Positions 10,805-22,385 of a stretch of DNA of 64,000 nucleotides are shown here, in pieces; position 1 is the first letter of the stretch; every line of letters begins with the position of its first letter. The DNA comes from Malus domestica. Taxonomy: Eukaryota > Streptophyta > Magnoliopsida > Rosales > Rosaceae. The translations under genes and the position numbers were made by a program. Under the pieces are notes generated by a model. That model searched no databases, was not told the DNA's origin, and worked only from the letters and a program-made list of their open reading frames with translations. The DNA lies in NCBI RefSeq assembly GCF_042453785.1, contig NC_091665.1:9805501-9869500 (forward strand). The letters are read 5' to 3'.

Positions 10805-12905
10805 GGGAAATAGACAAAAATGACCAATTTTTTTAATCTTGGGATAGAAATAGGTCAAACTGGCCATGCACAAAATTGAAGTTACTAAAATACCCACATA
10901 TAAATACTAAAAACCCATAACTTTTCTCATTTGGAAGAGATGTATGTCGACGGAGCTCTATGAGCTATAGGTTTCTAGGTTGAGCTCGAATTTCAAAGAG
11001 AGGGAAGTCCAAAGAGAGGTGAGAAGAGTGAGCTGGGTTTTGGGTTGACCTCATACCTCTAATTTTGAACAAAAGGATGCGCAAGAGAGGTGAGAAGAGG
11101 TTTGAGCTCAGATTTGTGAGCTATGCGTGTTATTCTTCCATAACCAAACACAACAAATTCTTCCATCCTTAAAGATATGACGTTTGTACCATATTTTTTT
11201 ATTTTAGCCGGAAAGTTCCATTTTTTCTAGCAACTCTTCGGCATGCATAGTAAGGTTGGGTGTTTAGTTCCAAGTTTCTACATCATTGATTTATGGAATA
11301 AATGGGTTGTTTGTAAGATGAATTAATAATTAGAAGTTAAATTAGGGCTTGTGTTTCATGTTGAGGCCTATGGGTTGTGGAATAAACTTTACTTTTTGAT
11401 GTGCTACAAATTTGGGATGGAACATTTTTGGTTCAAGTGTTCAATTGCAAAAATTTGTGAAATTTTTTCCGTAATGTGCATGTGCATATGGTGTGCATGG
11501 CTACATTTTAATATGAGAAGTGGAAATGTTCACTAGTTATGATGCACGTATGTTGTGCCTCAGAATTTAGCGAGTATGACCACAACTAGTTGGCCTTGGC
11601 GAAAAACAAAATTAAGAAAAAGCTTAAAGGTAGTTAAGGGTCATGGTTGTCCATGAAATAACAACAGCGAATATCATGTTTTCTACGTGCACGATTAAGC
11701 GCTGGTTGATATATGTAACAAGATTTGTCATTGTAACCTTATATACGTAACAATTATGTTTAATTGTATCCACAATACCAATAAGTTGTCATTAAAGTTT
11801 CTTATTAATACAAAAAGTAGCTCGTTGCTCAATCTCCGGTTCTGTGCATGTACAGTACATATGATGTGCATGTGGTGTCCATGTGGTGTATATGGTGGTG
11901 ACATCATAGGTGATGACGTCATTTTTCTAATTTCAAAGAGGGAGCTGTGAGCTCTCGATTTTTGGGTTGGCTTAGATCTGTGAGTATATCATGTGCATGT
12001 CATTTGCATGTTGTGTGCATGTCACTGGGAATAGATGATTTTTAATGGGATTTCCAAAATCGAGGTTAAGGTCAAAGATTTGTAAACTACATATCTTTAA
12101 GTGATTTCTAGAATCTAGTCCCCCACATATCCATCAACGCTGTTAATTGCACGATGCACATCCATAACAAAACCGACGTCGTTGCACATATTGATGCAGA
12201 TAACAAATTTAGGATTTTCTTCGAACTTAGAGGGAGAAGGTGTTCGTCGGCGGCAAGACAGAGAGATTGTAGCAGAAAAAAATGGTGTCTTTAGTTTTTT
12301 ATAATGGGTTTTCTTCGACATCTGAAAGTTTTTGGATTACAGATTGGTTTTGACCCATATGGGTTTTGAATGAGATTTCGAATTTGGGGAATAAGATGAT
12401 GATTTGAGGAAGAAATCCTCAATTTGCAATCTACAACTGCAAGCACAGGAATGTGTTCATTTCCCAAAAAGGCCAATCAGCAAACACAAACATTCTCCAA
12501 ATAAATCATTAAATGGACCCTTTTTTTATTTTTTATTTTTGCATTCATACAAGTTTCAACAAAGTTCTATTGGAAAACTATCAGTTCCAGCCAAAGCATA
12601 TATAATCAAAATCAAATCTTTCAATTGGGTTTTCCATTATCTTTCAATAATCTAAGAACAGCCAATCAATATCAATTTTAGAGAGAGAGAGAGAGAGAGG
12701 GGGAGAGGGAGATAGAGTAGAGAGAGAGAAATAAAAAAATGGAAGGAAATAACCTATTTATGTACGAGGGCAATTAAGTCATTTAAGGTGTACGAAAAAT
12801 CTTGTTTCTGTCATATTGTTGTGCATGGTGTGTGCCATTTACAAATTCGAAAAGTCCTATTTTTGTCCCAAGATTAAAAAAATGGGTCATTTTTGTCAAT
12901 TTCCC
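10805..12905. mobile_element. MULE-like element, non-autonomous
   Basis: The ends form terminal inverted repeats of about 52 bp with roughly five mismatches. The left end starts GGGAAATAGACAAAAATGAC, and the reverse complement of the right end starts GGGAAATTGACAAAAATGAC. A perfect 9-bp direct repeat ATTTATTTA flanks the element (10796-10804 and 12906-12914). Long inverted repeats plus a 9-bp target duplication are the signature of Mutator-like elements. The 2.1-kb interior has no transposase, only AT-rich sequence, GTGCATG-type motifs near 11480, 11860 and 12000, and a (GA)n run. Confidence 0.85.
12681..12732. repeat. (GA)n-rich microsatellite
   Basis: Interrupted GA repeats lie near the right end of the MULE-like element. 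Confidence 0.85.
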
Positions 12906-13150
12906 ATTTATTTATTTCTTTAGATGCTAGCTTTTTATGTTCCCGCTTTCTTGTTCAACCTTTTTCTTCTTTTGTGTTAAAGTTTCCTTTCTTATATCTT
13001 TTTCTTTTCTTTAGATAGAAGAGCAAAAATGTTAACACGTTTGTTGCGCATACTCATTATTTTGCAATATAATTTATAGAATTAAATACATAAAACTCAC
13101 AAACCTTTTGGTGTAATCCAAATTATTAACATTGGAATGTGAAGATAAGA

Positions 13151-15680
13151 TGTGACGACCCATCCCTGATTTTACGTTTTTACAAATTTTAAAAATAGTG
13201 ATTTTACAAAAATGCCCTTAGAGGCAAAGATTTTGACGTACGGTGGCCATGGTTAAGAGATATAAGACTCATTCCGCTAAGGTATTCTCGAAGTACTCGT
13301 CATTACGAACTCGTGGGCACAAGCGGAATCAAAATTGAAGTTATAACGAATAAGTTATAAACGAGTAAAGGTAGGGATGAAATTGTCATTTGATCATGAT
13401 CTGGATTTCTCCAGATAATCCTGTGATGCCACATGGAAGGCCGTGAGTGAGTGAAATGGGCTCTGTCCAATCAAAAAATGAGAAAGGAGGAAACGGGAAA
13501 GGAGATGAGCAATACCGGATTTCCTACGACCCGTTTTCTTCCCTTCAACCCAACCCATGTTCCATGCACCCCAACGTCGATTCCGAAATTTTTCCTGACG
13601 AAACAATCGTCACCACTACCCAAAAACAAGTCAGCGACCTTCCTTCTTCAAGTTCCACCTCAAATTTGAGTGAATTTAGCCTTGAAACAGTGAGGGACTC
13701 CCGAGGGTGAGTTAGTGGGGGTCACGGTGGTGATTCACCGTTTGTGCAGCCATCGCCGTCGATCAAACCCACCAAGATACTTCCCTAGAACCCAGGAATC
13801 ATGCCCAATCATTTGTTGGGGCGGTGGGGTTCGATTTGGCAGTGATTCGAAGAACACCCATATTAGGGTTCCGACGGATTCGAGACGAATTGGAGCACTT
13901 CCTGGCCAAATTGGACTTGGCTACAGATATAAAACTTGCTCTACTCATTGAGATCTTCATTTCTATAAATTTTGGTAATTTTTTGAAATAGTTGGATTTT
14001 CTGACGAGTCGGGGCGGCCGACCACCATCCACGGCGGCACGTGGCCAGTGGGCCATTAATTCTATTTTTAGGTTAAATTAGATGCCTTGAGTTCAGTTCT
14101 AATAATCATTTGACGTAGGTTGATCGTTGGAACCTAAAATCTTTACGATACGTTGATAGGTCATTATATAAATCGATGATCCACCTGTTGGATCGTCATC
14201 AAACTTTAATAGGTTATTATTTGTAATATTTAAGGAATGTAGGAACTTACGGATTGGGAATCCGACATACGGATCTTCCTGAATTGGATTTGTAAGTTCA
14301 TAAAATAAAACGTTAACCGCCAATTGGTTTTGGCAATTGGCAGAGATCCGACCGTTGGATCGTTCTGAAACTTTAGTATATTATTCTAGAAACATAATGT
14401 GGATCTTTGGAAGTTACAGATTGGAAATCTGATATGCAGATCTTCCCGATCGAATTACGTAGGGATGTGTTTTATGTAAGTTACATATTCTATCGATAAG
14501 ATTTCTGAGACATGATTTGATAATTGTTCTAGGCACCAATCGTTCGTGACGCCTCAATGTGTGTGCTAGGGAGTGTAGCGCAGAATCTAGGTGAGTGGGC
14601 TTTTGGTTTTTAATATATGTATATATGCATTACATTTTTCCCAGAAAAATTGATTTGAATGATTTTGCGTTTTAGATGCCATGTCAAATGCTTTATATTT
14701 TAGAATATGCATTAGTAGTTATGTATGTTAGTATTTGACGTTGCGGACACTCATGTAAGTTCCAGGTGAGTATATGTGTTATTGATTGTGAGTTGTGTTA
14801 TGATGGTTTTGCATAGATGCATTTAGAGCTCATTAACCTGCACCCTGATGTTAGTGCTCCCGCCTGTGGCCAAGGCATAGTCCTTCACGTGATATTCACC
14901 TCCCGCATCGCACGCTCACCTTGGATCCAAGTTTGGTGCATAGCCCTATCGTACAGACGACAATAAGTGGTTTCGACTCGTAGGTGACCCGCGATTTATC
15001 GCACAACCTTCACGTGATCGTAGCACTTGAGTGTACTTATTCCACCTAGCCATGTCGTACAGACCACATTAGGTGGTTCCGACTCGTGTGCAAGCATACT
15101 TGATGAGCTATAGGTTCAGCCGTACAGGCCACAATAGGTGGATCCGGCTGACATATCACTTTTCATTGATTTACTTCACCTGGCTTACTTATTCATTATG
15201 CTGAGATATTTGACATGGCATACATGTGGATTTTGGTATTTAGAGTATGGTTTCGATGTATGTAAGTATTTTATTTTATGGGAAATTATACGAGTTTTAC
15301 CGCGATGGGTTATTACTTTTGGAAGGAGAAATGGTTTTGAAAAGTTTTGTTTTTGCCCACTCACATTTTCTGTTTTGCGCCCTCCAGGTTTTAGCTGCTG
15401 GAAGTTCGTATCGACGAGGATTATTGGTGAATCTCAGCATAAGTGGCTACCTCTAAGGGTATGATCTTTACCCACACTATTGTACTTTACTTATGCTTTG
15501 ACGACACGTGTGAAAATGGTGCATACCCGCTCACCAGCGCACTCTGATATTTAGGCACTTTTAGGTTTAAATTACTCACATTTTCCATATAACTGCACTT
15601 ATGGCTTCGTCACCTTCCAGGTGTCGGCCAGCACAGCTCAATTCGGAGTCCTAGTGGACATTCCGGGTCAGGGTGTGTCA
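13151..15680 (+). repeat. Solo LTR of a large gypsy-type element
   Basis: A 2530-bp segment starts TGTGACGACCCATCCC and ends GGGTCAGGGTGTGTCA. It is flanked on both sides by the perfect 5-bp duplication TAAGA (13146-13150 and 15681-15685). No primer site, polypurine tract or pol sequence is attached. It therefore looks like the product of recombination between two LTRs. The length and ends resemble LTRs of the Del/Tekay type, from memory. Short ORFs inside it (for example 13447-13710) have no recognisable motif. Confidence 0.85.
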
Positions 15681-15685
15681 TAAGA

Positions 15686-16600
15686 AGTGACATGTAGATG
15701 AGAAACCTATATGAAATTTGCATAATCAGTTACGCCTGGATAGGTGTCACTCGAAAATCCTATTCGAAAAATTATTAAGAGAACATAAAGATAAGAAATA
15801 TGGAGAGTTACTCATTTAGTAACACACAAGGTTCTAAAAAAAACTAGCTGCTAGTCGGGCAACGAGGCTGAGCTTAGCACCTATGTTGACTAGGTGGATT
15901 TAAGTAAATTTGATATAAAATTGATTAAATTTTCTTTATAATATAAAATTATATGTTTTTCTTTTAAAATAGTATACATATCATGTGAGGAGGGTATTTA
16001 ATATAAGGAGAGAGGATCCTCACTAGATCCTCACAAAGAGGATTCGACAAGGATCCTCACTATAATATATGTGGTCTTAAAAAGGTAAAAGAGATAAAAA
16101 AAAATTTTAAAAAATGGATAAAAAAACAGATGATTGATTTAGGTGAGAAAAAAAAAACATAAAATAGTGAGATTAGGAAACTGTGCATTGCGTGTAACCC
16201 AAATAGGGATGGTGGGACCAAAAGAACTCATCCTCTCCAGACCCACCTAATCCTGCCAAGTGTTCCCCTAATACGTTTTCCAATTTTACAATCGATTACA
16301 AGTTAATCATGGTAGTCGTTCTTCGTCTAGGGCCTAGGCAGCCGTCTAGGCCCATTTTTAGAACGCTGGCAACATGTATCACTTGAAAATTCTATCCAAA
16401 AAATGATTGAGATTATATAAAAATAAGAAATCTGGAGACTTATTCATTTAGAGACAAGTGACACTTAAGTATGTCCGGATAACCTTTGTCTAATATAATT
16501 CAATTAACCAATAAAGTTTTAGAACAAACTTAAAAATAATAAATTACTGATGAGCTATGTTTTTACCCATTTGATTGGAGATGTTATATAAATACAGCAT
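15686..16600. other. AT-rich intergenic DNA with a putative MITE
   Basis: A roughly 90-bp segment occurs twice as a diverged direct repeat (about 15740-15829 and 16367-16460). Between the copies lies an insertion with short inverted ends: GGTTCTAAAAA at 15830 and TTTTTAGAACGC ending near 16366. The inner sequence holds CTAG-rich motifs. This may be a hAT-type MITE inside an older repeat. No gene is visible. Confidence 0.45.
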
Positions 16601-16689
16601 GCCGTTATTCATTTAAAATAATTCTGGACTGGACTATGTTTAGCCCATTCGATTGGAGATGGCCTAACAACTCTCCACTCAGATACGCG

Positions 16690-17000
16690 GGAAGACTGGA
16701 GGGGAAAAGGGCCCATATTACATAGCCCAATGATATCCAAATTTGAATTGGGATTGAGTTGTGGTCCAATAACTAGAAACCGACACAAGGCGGGAACAAA
16801 AGAACAGAAGCATGGAGTTGGTGGCAGATGAGCTAAAAGTTGCATGGCCCAAAGGACATTTGGACTTGGGCTGCCACCCAATAATTGTAGCGTGCACAAA
16901 ACGCACTCAATCGTCCTACCTCTTCCCGACAGAGATCAAAACGCAACCAGACAGACGGACACTGACTTCTTCATCTGCTCCTCCTCCTCTCTACGTTTGA
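16690..17000 (+). promoter_or_regulatory. UFD1 promoter and 5' UTR exon 1
   Basis: Several TGGGCC/TGGGCT-type (site II) elements occur: AGCCCAATG near 16725, TGGCCCAAAGG near 16845 and TTGGGCTGCC near 16866. A telo-box AACCCTAAA lies at 17018. This combination is typical of plant housekeeping promoters. A donor-like CG/GTATCAG at 17001 suggests that the first non-coding exon ends there. The transcription start cannot be fixed from sequence. Confidence 0.45.
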
Positions 17001-17581
17001 CGGTATCAGAATTCTCAACCCTAAATTTCAAATTATTTACCGTTTTGTTTCGCCTTTAGTTTTCCAATTCACAATCTAATTTCACAACTTGTAGATCCAT
17101 CCAATTTTTTCCTGCCTAACAAAAGACCCTCAAATTTCTCTATTTTTCTGTTTTGACCATGTCGTTTTCTTTTGAATAAAAACCTCAAATTTTGCTTCTT
17201 TTTTTTTTTTTTTTTTTTGAATTAAGCTAAATATTGGGTTGAGTTTTGAGTAGTGGTTATCTGCAATTCTAGTATGTCATTGATTAGTTATCAGTTTTCA
17301 GAAATTGAATACGATATGTGGTTATTTATTTCTTAACTTTATGAATGTAATTGCTTATTTCATTCATTGTAGCCTGAATTTTGTACAATGAGAAAAACAA
17401 AGGAAATTTTGGTACAAGTTGAAAAAATTGGAACCTTTGAATGATATGATTACCTTGATGCTGGCATTAGTTGCTTGTTAGGGTTGATTGTTTTCAATTT
17501 ATGAACTCATGATAATTTCAGTAGTTGATTATTTGGTTTCGTGTAAGTACATTGAGCAGTGTTTTTGTTTTGTTTTGATAG

Positions 17582-17633
17582 GGAGCTTTCGGAGGTTGAT
17601 AACCGGTGTTCAAATCTGTACTCACTCAATATG
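17582..17633 (+). other. UFD1 second 5' exon ending in the start codon
   Basis: The segment is bounded by an acceptor (TTTTGATAG) and a donor (GTATGG). Its last three bases, 17631-17633, are ATG. Joined to the exon at 18224 this gives [10 protein letters not shown], the expected UFD1 N-terminus. No upstream in-frame ATG competes in the downstream exon. Confidence 0.7.
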
Positions 17634-19986
17634 GTATGGGTTTAGTTTACTATATCTCATTATTTATATAAAGGAATAGAAAAAGGTTTAATATTTCACT
17701 GTTTAATTACTTGGTGCCAATGGGCAGCTGATGGTTTTCTGGGTTGATGAGTATATTATTGACTATATTAGTTCATTCTTTACTTACAACCATCGATTAT
17801 GTGTATTACGTTAAGTGATTAAAGTCTTGACCCCTGGTTCAGTATGACTAATGCGGATTTCAGCTTTTGAGATGGTAATTGTTTGAGTAGTTTTGAGTTT
17901 AACCCATAGCTTACTGTCTACTTTGCATTTTCATGTGATTCGAGAAGTTACTAGTTATGGGTTCTTTTTCTTTAAGACTGATGCTAGTCATCTGCTATTA
18001 ACTTATTGCAGACCAATTTAGATATTATCATCTCTCTTTTTTTCTTCTTCTCATTTTTGTGAATAAAAGTATGTTAACTGCTACCGTTTATTTTGGTTGG
18101 TTTTTGGGACTTGAAGAGATTGTTCTCATGCATTGTTCTCCATTCAAATTTCATGAAAGTCTTATAACCTGGTATTCTTGATTAACCCTGAATTTTTATT
18201 AAAATTTGTCCATCTTGTTGCAGGATTTTTATGGATATGGGTATCATGGGACATCGTTTGAGCAGACATATCGATGTTATCCTGCATCTTTCATTGAAAA
18301 GGTTGGAATACTTCATTTTTTTCAAATATGTATATGTCTCAGCACTGTTAAAGGATAGATTATTTTCCTTAGTTAAAGGCATCCATTACATTTTTCTTTC
18401 TCTCCCCTGTTTGGATGAAGTTTCATTTTTCTTTGCAGTTCTGGATCCATTATTTTGTAGTTGTGGTGTGAATTTATAACACTTGGTTACTGGGCTTTGG
18501 TTTTCTACTGGATGAACTCCCCCTCCCCTGTGATTGTCAGTACTTTGTTCTCACTCGTTCAATTCCTTTATTCTGATATGAAATTTTTCTTTTTATTTTC
18601 AGCCACAAATTGAAAGTGGTGATAAAAGTAAGTCTCCAACTTGTAAGTTAGTTTTGTTAGGTTTTCCCTTTATTGTGTATTCGTAATTTTTTTTATCTTG
18701 CTTATTTTTCAGTTATAATGCCTCCCTCAGCCCTTGACCGTCTTGGTGAGTTGTTTTACTTTAGTCCTTGGTTATGAAGATTTCTGTGTCAAATGAATTT
18801 ATTTTGTATTACTTGCGCCAACTATGATATATTAATGCAGCATCTTTACACATTGATTATCCAATGTTGTTTGAGCTTCGAAATGAATCCGCTGAACGGG
18901 TCTCTCATTGTGGGGTGCTGGAGTTCATTGCAGAAGAAGGCATGATCTATATGCCTTATTGGGTAAGAATTCAGTGTGTTCTAAACTTCTAATATATGCA
19001 TGGCTTTACTTGTTAAAGTTACTTTGCAGTTGATTTTTCAGCCAAAAAGGCTTTCTAATCCTTAACTTGAGCTGTTTCCTTTTGGCGTTTTTATTTCTTA
19101 GATGATGGAGAATATGCTCTTGCAAGAAGGTGATGTTGTGCGAGTGAAAAATGCAACTCTTCCGAAGGGAACATATGTTAAATTACAACCCCATACAAAG
19201 GACTTTCTAGATATCTCAAATCCAAAAGCTATGTAAGTAAATGATTCATATGTTATTCCATATTCATTATTTCTTTCTCTTGGAAAAGAAGATTTTTTAA
19301 GGTGTTATTCGATATTCATTATTTATTATTTTCCTGTATCAATTTTGCGTGTGGTATTTTATTCCAACATGTCTCTCTGTGATTGTTGTACTTGTGTTAA
19401 TTCAATTATTTAGGGGAAACCTAGCTATGGGATTTAGGAATATTTTTGCTTTTCCAATATATCCTTATTTTACATTAAGATATTAATCCATTGTTTCTTT
19501 GATTTGTGTGCTTAAAGGAGGGAAAGTTTTCTTGTAAAGAGGAAGCGAGATCAGTATTATAAGAGTAAATAGTATCACCGTTATAATATAGAAATGAATT
19601 GATATGATCTGTTACTTTGAGGACAACAAACGAGTCGATAATGCGTATTTGACTTGTTAATGTGTCTTGTTGAATTATTGGGTTTCTTTGTTATATCTGT
19701 TGTGTGAGTGGCCTGTCTATTTTATCCTGAGTACCTCTTCCATGTTCATTCTATGAAACCATCTATTTATTGTGATGATCATTTCTTGATTTTGTTTCTT
19801 AAGTTTTCTGTTAAAGTTTTGATGCAAAAGGCTACTTAGTACTACGGTCTAGTGGTATTCCTCTTCACTTGTAAGTGAGAGGTCTTAGGTTCGATTCTCG
19901 CCAAAGGCGATTTTAAACCACATTATTGTTGGCCCATTGTGAGGCTAAGCCCACCCCTCCCCCTTTGTAGATAATATCGTTTGTAC

Positions 19987-20017
<31 letters not shown>

Positions 20018-21532
20018 CTGATGCAAAGGAAGTTGATTATCTTGTTTGCAATGCAGCTTGGAGACAACGCTGAGGAATTTTTCTTGCTTAACCACTGGGG
20101 ACAGTATTATGGTAGCATACAACAATAAGAAGTACTATATAGATATTATAGATGCGAAGCCTTCTCATGCAATAACTATTATTGAGACAGACTGTGAGGT
20201 AGACTTTGCACCTCCGCTTGACTATAAGGAACCTGAAAGGCCAGCCGCATCTGGCCGTCTAAATAAGGCAACTGCTCAAGGTACAGATTTCTTTCCTCAT
20301 GGCCATAAGCATGGCTTGCACAATTTTTCTGGCTTTTCTATTTGTTTATTAAAGTTCTCGGTCTGTGGTTGATTGGATTCCCCTATTGTTTCCTTATTGT
20401 GCCCTTTTCTTTCTCAAAACTATTTATTTTCTGTCCTTGCTCTTGTCTGAGGTTGAGTCGGCTTATCTGGTTCGTCTCATGTATGTCAGCTTTGTGTTGG
20501 AACATGTTGTTCTGGTGTAGTTAGTCGTAGGTATTATACATTTTCATTGATGAACATACTTCTGGAGGCTACATAGCTAAAGATTGAAATATCCTGCTAT
20601 GGGATTCATTTAGGAAGAAGCTAGACTTGGTGAATGCCTGAGATTTTACCAAGTTCACTGCCACTTGGCCATCCATCCCTGTTAATTTTTAAGATCTTGC
20701 GCGTTGTTTGCTACAGTTGACAAACAAATTGTTGATTAGACCTTTTGGATTGGGCCTTTTGACAGAATCCTCATACCATTCAACTTTTTGACACTCGAGA
20801 AATTGGTAGAAAACTTTCACCAAAGAAAACCAGTAAATTGTCAATTACTGAAAAAATGTTTACATTTTCTGCTTGACGGCTGGAATGGAAAATATAAACA
20901 TTCTTGCATATAATGGTGACTAAGGTTTTCTACAAGTCACAGAAATTACATAGTTTTAGTCCTGTTAATTTTGAACACAGCATGTATTTCAACATAATAG
21001 TATTCCGTTGTCCAAAAAGAAAACAGAAAGAAATTATACGAGTTTCTGTTTTTCTTGCAGTTGAAGAGGATCCTGCTGAGGCTGAACCTAAATTTAACCC
21101 TTTTACCGGATCTGGAAGACGCTTGGATGGGAAACCTTTGAAATATGAGCCAGCACCAGCTTCTTCCTCAGGGTCCAACGACAAGAAACCTGCAGTCACC
21201 AATGGAAATGCACAACCTTCTATGGGATCTAGTTCACAGGCTACCAGTCGTCAGGCTCAGGGAAAACTTGTTTTTGGAGCAAATGCCAGTCGCACTCCAA
21301 AGGAAACACAAAAGGTACTCTTGGTTCTCTTGTTTCATGACGTCCATCAACTAACTTTGGAATTATATTACCGACGTTGCCAGTTTGTTGTGATGCTGAT
21401 CGTAAATCACTCTTGATTTATTCAATTCTGCAGGAAGCTGCAAAAGAGACTAAGAAAGAGCAGCAGCCGGAAGCGAAAGAAGAGCCGAAGTTCCAGCCGT
21501 TTACTGGGAAAAAGTACTCGCTGAGGGGTTGA
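17631..21532 (+). CDS. UFD1: UFD1, ubiquitin fusion degradation protein 1
   Basis: UFD1 partners NPL4 to bind polyubiquitinated substrates and hand them to the AAA ATPase Cdc48/p97 for extraction and proteasomal degradation in cytosol and nucleus. Coding exons: 17631-17633, 18224-18301, 18603-18627, 18713-18745, 18841-18962, 19102-19232, 20057-20280, 21061-21314, 21434-21532. All junctions are GT-AG and in phase, giving 322 aa, close to the plant family length. The double-psi-barrel UT3 domain spans about residues 10-195, with blocks [27 protein letters not shown]-like LFELRN and YMPYWMM. A Cdc48-binding SHP-type motif [10 protein letters not shown] lies at 220-229, and a second, weaker [10 protein letters not shown] ends the protein. 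The initiator ATG stands alone at an exon end. The gene is convergent with GC1. Expression is probably constitutive. I am very sure of the identity. Confidence 0.95.
19832..20014 (+). mobile_element. tRNA-derived SINE in UFD1 intron 6
   Basis: The body has a box A-like GGTCTAGTGGTAT and a box B-like GGTTCGATTCTCG, and it ends in 28 consecutive A (19987-20014). Imperfect direct repeats flank it: AGTTTTGATGCAAAAGG at 19815-19831 and AGTTCTGATGCAAAGGA at 20014-20030. These are the signs of a SINE moved by L1-type target-primed reverse transcription. It lies in the sense orientation 42 bp before the next exon. Confidence 0.85.
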
Positions 21533-22385
21533 TTGGATCGGATTATCAAACCATGTGTTGGTTTTAACTTATGTTGTCCCACAACATCTGACCTTATCAG
21601 CGTCGGGTTGGGTGAATATAACAAAATTATGTGCTGGTCTCAGATGTTGTACCGTTGGATAAAACAGTAGGTTTTGTCAAAACTGAGGATAAAAGTACAG
21701 TTTTAGTTTGTGCAGCATTTGGATTTTTTATTTTCCCCTTGCAATCCACCAGCATTGCAACAAAAACCGTCGATGGCTAATCTAACGTTTAATTTAACAA
21801 AATTTATCGTTTGACCAAAAATAAAAAATAAAAACTACCGTTATACACTGACGATTACAGAGGGGGTTTGTTTGGTATCAACTTTAAGACTCAAAAGTCA
21901 TAAACTACAAGGGCCTGTTTGGTAGCATCTTACAAACAATACACTTCCCATGAACTTCCAAGGATTAGATCCGTTTATTTTTCACAAGCATCTCCAGTGG
22001 CATAGGAAATCAAAGCAGGCAAAACAATGCTAAAAAGGTTGACGCGGCATGATGCCTACTCAATTGGCGTTAACTCAAATAAGAACTAGGAGTAATTTAT
22101 ATAGGACACTTTGAAAATGTGTTCAGATAATACATTAACCACTTAAACAAGAGATCCACAGCATCCACAAGGACCAAAATTTCACCTGATTCCTCAAATC
22201 TGAGATTCTTATAATCTGGGATACCTTGTAACTAAAGGAATGAAAAACAAAGATGTTTCCTCTGGCAACTTGTTACAACATTTTCTTTACGATAACTGAT
22301 CGTGATGCATCTTTCAGGTAGGTTTTGGAGATTCTGATACCCACTGCCTAAAAAATGAAAAACTACAGATATTTTCTCCGCCAAA
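21533..22385. other. UFD1/GC1 convergent 3' region
   Basis: Holds the 3' UTRs of UFD1 (+) and GC1 (-). AATAAA-like runs occur near 21820 (AAAAATAAAAAATAAAAA). I see no further gene. Confidence 0.6.

Noticed and set aside
13447..13710. Small protein gene
   Set aside because: It lies wholly inside the solo LTR, overlaps ORFs in other frames and has no recognisable domain.
19840..19915. tRNA gene
   Set aside because: The promoter boxes are followed by a SINE body, a 28-A tail and target repeats, so this is a SINE and not a tRNA gene.
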